DNA of 16,765 bases from Candidatus Gastranaerophilales bacterium (lineage in GTDB: Bacteria > Cyanobacteriota > Vampirovibrionia > Gastranaerophilales > Gastranaerophilaceae): assembly GCA_910588555.1 (NCBI GenBank), contig CAJUPC010000035.1, forward strand, positions 1-16,765. The letters run 5' to 3'. Below are positions 13,645-16,765 of the stretch, piece after piece. Below the pieces are notes generated by a model. That model did no database searches. It had not been told where the DNA came from and was given only the letters and a program-made list of their open reading frames with translations. Both the position numbers and the translations under genes were made by a program. Positions within the stretch are counted from its first letter, which is position 1. The number at the start of each line of letters is the position of its first letter.

Positions 13645-15484
13645 AGTTTTCTACTCCGTCAGCTATTGATTTTGCCGTATCGTGTTTACGTTTTTCTCCT
13701 GCAAGCTGTGTTCTTTCTGCACTATTGGAAATAAATCCGATTTCGACTAAAATTGCAGGTGATGTCGTATGATTTATAACATAAAATTTAGATTTAAACA
13801 ATCCGCGGTTAGGAGATTGAACAGCACTTGCGAAAGATGAATGCACAGTTTGAGCAAGCGACATACTTTCCTGATGATAATAATGGGTTTCTACTCCTGT
13901 AATTTCAGGTTTTACACTTGAATTTACGTGAATACTTACAAATATATCAGGCGAATATTCTTCACTGATTTCTACTCTGTCCTGCAATGAAACATAAGTA
14001 TCATCAACACGTGTCATTTTAACCTGATAACCTTTTTGTTTCAAAAGTTTTTCTACACGTTTTGCAACATCAAGCGTAATATCTTTTTCCATTATTCCGC
14101 CGCCGATTGCACCAGCGTCTGTTCCGCCGTGACCTGCGTCGATTACAACTTTTCTATTAATGTTTGATTTATTCGGCTTGTTTGGTGTTGATGGATTTAA
14201 TACAACCGGAGTTTGTATTGTTCGTTTTTTTGCTTCCTTAATTTTTATTTTAAGACTTTTTCCGTCAGCACCGAGATAAGTGCTTATCATTGCGTCCTGT
14301 TCAATAGGAACTGTTAATTTTAAGCCTATTTTAGGCATTAAATCTATTACTGCATTATTGAAAAATGTATTTTGATATGTTGTTTTGAAGTTAGTGTCAT
14401 TATATTTAGATACGTTATATAAGTATAAAATTAACTTATCATTGTATCTGTCTATCCCGTGAACTATTGGAGCATCGAATTTCAGAACCATTGATTGAGT
14501 TAATGAGTCATTTGTTTCTTTAGCATAACCGATTGCGTTACTTACGTTGTTATAGAGAGTTGTATTATTTGTTTTTTTGTAATTCGCGATTATCAAAGAT
14601 TGGTTGTCGCTTGAATATATCGGAATATAATCTTTTACAGCTTCGGTTGTAATAACAATTCTTGCTTTGTTTACCGAAAATTGTCCGATTTTCACGGTTT
14701 CGGTTTCATTAATTCTGTATTCTTTGTTTCTAATTCTTGTATCCACTAGAGTGTTTGGAAGGTCATAAACAATTCTTGTCGGATTATACAAAATCATCGG
14801 TCTTTCAATTGTTACCGCTCCAAAACCGTTGATTAGAATACCGTTTTGTTTTGGTGTTATATTGTTTAAATAATATTTTGTATTCAGTTTAAGTTCTTTT
14901 TTTGCCATAATCTGCTCTGTTTGAGCGTTAAAGGCGTTTTGAATTTGTCCTACAATATTGTCGTTTGTAGCCGCAACCGGAGTTGTAACGGTCATATATT
15001 CATAAAAATCACTCGATGAAGAATGTTCATCTCTGAAGGTGTTATGAAAATAGGCGTTGTTGCAGATACTACTTTCTTTAAATTTAATGATTATATTATT
15101 TTTGATTTTAAGGAATTTAATGTTGTCAGGGTTAAAATCATCATCATAATACATAACGACTCTGACTTTATTCGGGTTAATAGAAAATTGATTTATCTTT
15201 ACCTGTTTTATTGGTCCTGAATTAAAAGTCCAATCTTGTTTCGGGAAAGTTATTATTGAAGACTCAATGTCAAAATATGCTCTGGAAGGATTTTCCATTT
15301 TAACAAGTTTCAAATTTTGTAAAACGGAACCTTCAGGTGTATCCTGTGCAGATAGAACAATGACAGAATTTGAAGTGTCAAAGTTTGCCGATGTGAATTT
15401 GTATAGTTCATCTGCACATGTTTTTTGTACAAATGTGAATAATGTTATAAAAAATACGATGAATAATATAAATAATCTTTTCAT
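13625..15484 (-). CDS. amiC: N-acetylmuramoyl-L-alanine amidase with AMIN domains
   Basis: Zinc amidase that cuts between MurNAc and the stem peptide during cell separation, exported to the periplasm. The 619-residue protein begins with a signal peptide (MKRLFILFIVFFITLFTF..., ending near TCA, about residue 24). Two or three AMIN-like beta domains follow (about 25-135, 210-310 and a weaker one around 320-400); these bind peptidoglycan or direct the enzyme to the division site. A Pro/Asn-rich linker leads to the amidase_3 domain from about 446. Zinc ligands are H452 (DAGHGG), E466 (MEKD) and H519 (SIHVNS), and the catalytic Glu is E581 (LVEIGFISN). Start: the ATG at 15484, because the signal peptide begins there; the ribosome binding site is weak (GAG). 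The gene symbol is by family, not by proven orthology. Confidence 0.92.
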   Translation of the reverse strand: MKRLFILFIVFFITLFTFVQKTCADELYKFTSANFDTSNSVIVLSAQDTPEGSVLQNLKLVKMENPSRAYFDIESSIITFPKQDWTFNSGPIKQVKINQFSINPNKVRVVMYYDDDFNPDNIKFLKIKNNIIIKFKESSICNNAYFHNTFRDEHSSSSDFYEYMTVTTPVAATNDNIVGQIQNAFNAQTEQIMAKKELKLNTKYYLNNITPKQNGILINGFGAVTIERPMILYNPTRIVYDLPNTLVDTRIRNKEYRINETETVKIGQFSVNKARIVITTEAVKDYIPIYSSDNQSLIIANYKKTNNTTLYNNVSNAIGYAKETNDSLTQSMVLKFDAPIVHGIDRYNDKLILYLYNVSKYNDTNFKTTYQNTFFNNAVIDLMPKIGLKLTVPIEQDAMISTYLGADGKSLKIKIKEAKKRTIQTPVVLNPSTPNKPNKSNINRKVVIDAGHGGTDAGAIGGGIMEKDITLDVAKRVEKLLKQKGYQVKMTRVDDTYVSLQDRVEISEEYSPDIFVSIHVNSSVKPEITGVETHYYHQESMSLAQTVHSSFASAVQSPNRGLFKSKFYVINHTTSPAILVEIGFISNSAERTQLAGEKRKHDTAKSIADGVENYFKQCK

Positions 15485-15505
15485 TACTAAATCTCGCTCA
15501 TTATT

Positions 15506-15534
15506 ATTATATAACGTGCAAGACGAGCTATCAA
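15506..15534 (-). promoter_or_regulatory. Promoter of the amidase-murI transcript
   Basis: TTGATA (15529-15534), a 17-base spacer and a perfect TATAAT (15506-15511) on the minus strand, about 20 bases before the amidase ATG. The amidase therefore need not depend on the HTH gene upstream. Confidence 0.75.
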
Positions 15535-15546
15535 GTTGTAACAATT

Positions 15547-15762
15547 TTATTCATCAAAAATCTTATTTATAGCTGCTATGTAAGCTGCGTTAGTGCGGTT
15601 TTTGGCATTTAATTTTCTTATAATAGAGCTGGTATGAACTTTAACGGTATGAATACTAATATGAATTTCTTTGCCTATTGCGTTATTTCCTATGCCTTTA
15701 ACAATAAGTTTAAGAATAGCCATTTCTCTAGGAGTTAATTTTTTGATAATGTCGTCTTTCAT
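15547..15762 (-). CDS. Stand-alone LuxR/GerE-type DNA-binding protein
   Basis: A 71-residue protein that is nearly all one LuxR-type helix-turn-helix domain. LTPREMAILKLIVKG, NNAIGKEIHISIHTVKVHTSSI and IRKLNAKNRTNAA match the four-helix GerE pattern, including the conserved Glu and the recognition helix with TVKVH. It has no receiver, autoinducer or other sensory domain, so it is either a constitutive regulator like GerE or takes its signal through partner proteins. GAGG lies 5 bases before the ATG. It precedes the amidase gene on the same strand, but that gene has its own promoter. Target genes cannot be told from the sequence. Confidence 0.9.
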   Translation of the reverse strand: MKDDIIKKLTPREMAILKLIVKGIGNNAIGKEIHISIHTVKVHTSSIIRKLNAKNRTNAAYIAAINKIFDE

Positions 15763-15859
15763 ATTTACCTCACATTAATATTTCTGACGAAAAAATAATA
15801 CCATAAGTTTTTTAAAAAACATTAATTATATTTCCTTTTTTTATAAATTTATAAAAAAC

Positions 15860-15887
15860 TTGAAAAAAAATCTTTTTTTGTTAGAAT
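15860..15887 (+). promoter_or_regulatory. Promoter of the tRNA-Arg gene
   Basis: TTGAAA (15860-15865), a 16-base spacer of A and T runs, and TAGAAT (15882-15887). The start would lie near 15894, giving a leader of about 35 bases ahead of the tRNA. Confidence 0.65.
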
Positions 15888-15928
15888 TTAAATTGAGGAA
15901 AGTCAAAACTTTCTTTAAAACCGAATAA

Positions 15929-16002
15929 GCGTGCGTAGCTCAGTTGGATAGAGTGTTTGGCTACGAACCAAAAGGTCGGGGGTTCGAATCCCTCCGCGCG
16001 TA
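15929..16002 (+). tRNA. tRNA-Arg(ACG)
   Basis: A 74-base cloverleaf. The acceptor stem GCGTGCG (15929-15935) pairs with CGCGCGT (15995-16001), including two G-T wobbles, with A at the discriminator position. The D arm has GCTC and GAGT. The anticodon stem TTTGG/CCAAA encloses CTACGAA, giving anticodon ACG (15963-15965), which reads CGN arginine codons once its A is converted to inosine. The T arm is GGGGG-TTCGAAT-CCCTC. The 3' CCA is not encoded. Confidence 0.97.
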
Positions 16003-16044
16003 ATAATCAGTCCACAGTATAAATACTGTGGACTGATTATTTTT
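16003..16044 (+). terminator. Long-hairpin terminator after tRNA-Arg
   Basis: An 18-base perfect inverted repeat (16003-16020 with 16023-16040) closes on a very small A-rich loop and runs into five T. The arms begin ATAATCAGTCC. It begins immediately at the tRNA 3' end, so it can stop transcription and may mark the processing boundary. Confidence 0.9.
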
Positions 16045-16060
16045 GAATATGGGATTTGGG

Positions 16061-16103
16061 CTTGCAAGCAAAGCTTGCAAGGGTTCGGCGGGAGTGAGCC
16101 GAG
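16061..16103. repeat. Tandem hairpins between the tRNA and the minus-strand gene
   Basis: CTTGCAAGC (16061-16069), AAA and GCTTGCAAG (16073-16081) form a perfect 9-base stem. After two bases, TTCGGC (16084-16089) and GCCGAG (16098-16103) form a second stem with an 8-base loop. There is no T-run on either strand, so it is not a standard terminator. It lies just past the stop of the minus-strand gene and has the look of an intergenic REP-like element. Confidence 0.55.
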
Positions 16104-16107
16104 TTTA

Positions 16108-16683
16108 TTATTCTCTATACATATCAACAGAAAATTCTTGTAAATTTTTGGTTATCTTTTGTAACTGTTCCAGTATTTTATCAACTGTCTTAGAGGAAAA
16201 TTGTTCGGGTTTTTTTGTATTGATTAGCTTGTTGTGCCAGTCTTTACTACTATTGTTTGCAAAAACAGAGCCGCACTTATAGCAATTATCTGGTAAGGAG
16301 TTTTGATTATTTTTTATTTTCTCGTCAAAGTCATGTAAATCCTGTGTAGAACCATTAATAGTAAAATATACATTCATATCTTCGGGGCTTCCGAGTTCAG
16401 TACATTCACCAAATCTATTTATAGCGGGTAATTTTGTGGTCGTGCATTCTAGAGCAAGGATGTTATTCTGCTTGTTGTTGTATAGCTTTACAAGCAATTC
16501 TTGTAATTCAGATGTTCTGTTGTATTCTTTGCAAGATTTTTCAAATGTATCCCACATGTCTCCGTTCATAAAATTGCCTGATTTATCATATACATCTTTT
16601 CTTCTTTTGGGTAACTTTGTGCCAAAAGACAGATTGTTGTTATTGGAATAATAAAAATTTGTATTGATAGCATTGATGTTCAT
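16108..16683 (-). CDS. Unrecognised 191-residue protein with NNNNLSFG N-terminal motif
   Basis: The protein has no signal peptide and no membrane segment. The first 25 residues (MNINAINTNFYYSN..., with NNNNLSFGTKLP) are Asn-rich and end in a Ser-Phe-Gly motif. From memory, similar N-termini occur on many unrelated proteins of the Gastranaerophilales, which would make this a possible targeting or secretion tag; I cannot verify it here. The middle contains DMWDTFEKSCKEYNR and DMNVYFTINGS, and a later NCYKCGSVF with two cysteines in C-x-x-C spacing could hold a metal. The C-terminus (KTVDKILEQLQKITKNLQEF) is a single amphipathic helix. AGGAGA lies 6 bases before the ATG. The gene is unlinked to others on this side of the window. 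Confidence 0.65.
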   Translation of the reverse strand: MNINAINTNFYYSNNNNLSFGTKLPKRRKDVYDKSGNFMNGDMWDTFEKSCKEYNRTSELQELLVKLYNNKQNNILALECTTTKLPAINRFGECTELGSPEDMNVYFTINGSTQDLHDFDEKIKNNQNSLPDNCYKCGSVFANNSSKDWHNKLINTKKPEQFSSKTVDKILEQLQKITKNLQEFSVDMYRE

Positions 16684-16765
16684 GTTTCTCTCCTAAATCT
16701 GTGTAACTAATTATTTAAAAGCTGTAAAAATATTTTTTGCTATTTTTATGAAGAATTATATTTGA

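Noticed and set aside
15771..15850. Promoter of the LuxR-type gene (TATTAT or TATAAT boxes on the minus strand).
   Set aside because: Several -10-like boxes exist in this A/T-only stretch, but none has a convincing -35 at the right spacing.
15915..16127. An open frame on the minus strand encoding a peptide with RGGIRTPDLLVRSQTLYPTELR.
   Set aside because: It is the antisense translation of the tRNA-Arg gene; this peptide motif is a well-known artefact of tRNA complements.

Overview
This AT-rich window most likely comes from a gut member of the non-photosynthetic cyanobacterial relatives (Vampirovibrionia/'Melainabacteria', order Gastranaerophilales). That is inference from gene content, not a database result. 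The supporting genes are: two pseudopilin-like genes with the FTLAEVLITL-type segment, a VKOR-DsbA membrane fusion of the cyanobacterial kind, a DUF3326 protein (otherwise a cyanobacterial family), a QueH-type epoxyqueuosine reductase, an AMIN-domain amidase, and small Asn-rich secreted or cytosolic proteins. Vegetative -35/-10 promoters and intrinsic terminators are easy to see.

Layout. 1-2500: nadB and nadC, overlapping, for de novo NAD synthesis. 2552-3370: a secreted protein with a TonB/TolA-like C-terminal domain, closed by a terminator. 3451-3642 (-): rpmB (ribosomal protein L28), divergent from a membrane-anchored LysM protein (3803-4348). 4417-5126 (-) and 7017-7750 (+): two pseudopilin-like genes flanking a two-gene operon on the minus strand (a PilB/MshE-N-domain protein, then asparaginase II). 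7907-9640: VKOR-DsbA and queH. 9742-11824: a secreted TPR protein, a second TPR-like protein and a small helical protein. 11875-12849 (+): the DUF3326 protein, convergent with murI. 12835-15762 (-): murI, the cell-wall amidase and a stand-alone LuxR-type HTH protein. 15929-16002: tRNA-Arg(ACG) with a long hairpin terminator. 16108-16683 (-): an unrecognised protein.

The most notable observation concerns the two pseudopilin-like genes. Each has a good promoter, a strong Shine-Dalgarno sequence and an ATG, but the reading frame is broken between the ATG and the FTLAEV hydrophobic segment by a tract of exactly ten G/C pairs. Both tracts sit in the same 21-bp element (AGCTTC-G10-CAATC), which occurs in opposite orientations relative to the two genes. 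In both, a tract of 8 or 11 would restore one continuous pseudopilin frame. This is the arrangement expected of phase-variable (slipped-strand) or transcriptionally slipping surface genes, and the shared element suggests a repeat family. A systematic assembly miscall of the homopolymer is the main alternative.

Other points to check are murI, which has no ATG/GTG/TTG codon upstream of its catalytic N-terminus, the DUF3326 gene, which has no ribosome binding site and may be leaderless, and a tandem-hairpin element at 16061-16103.
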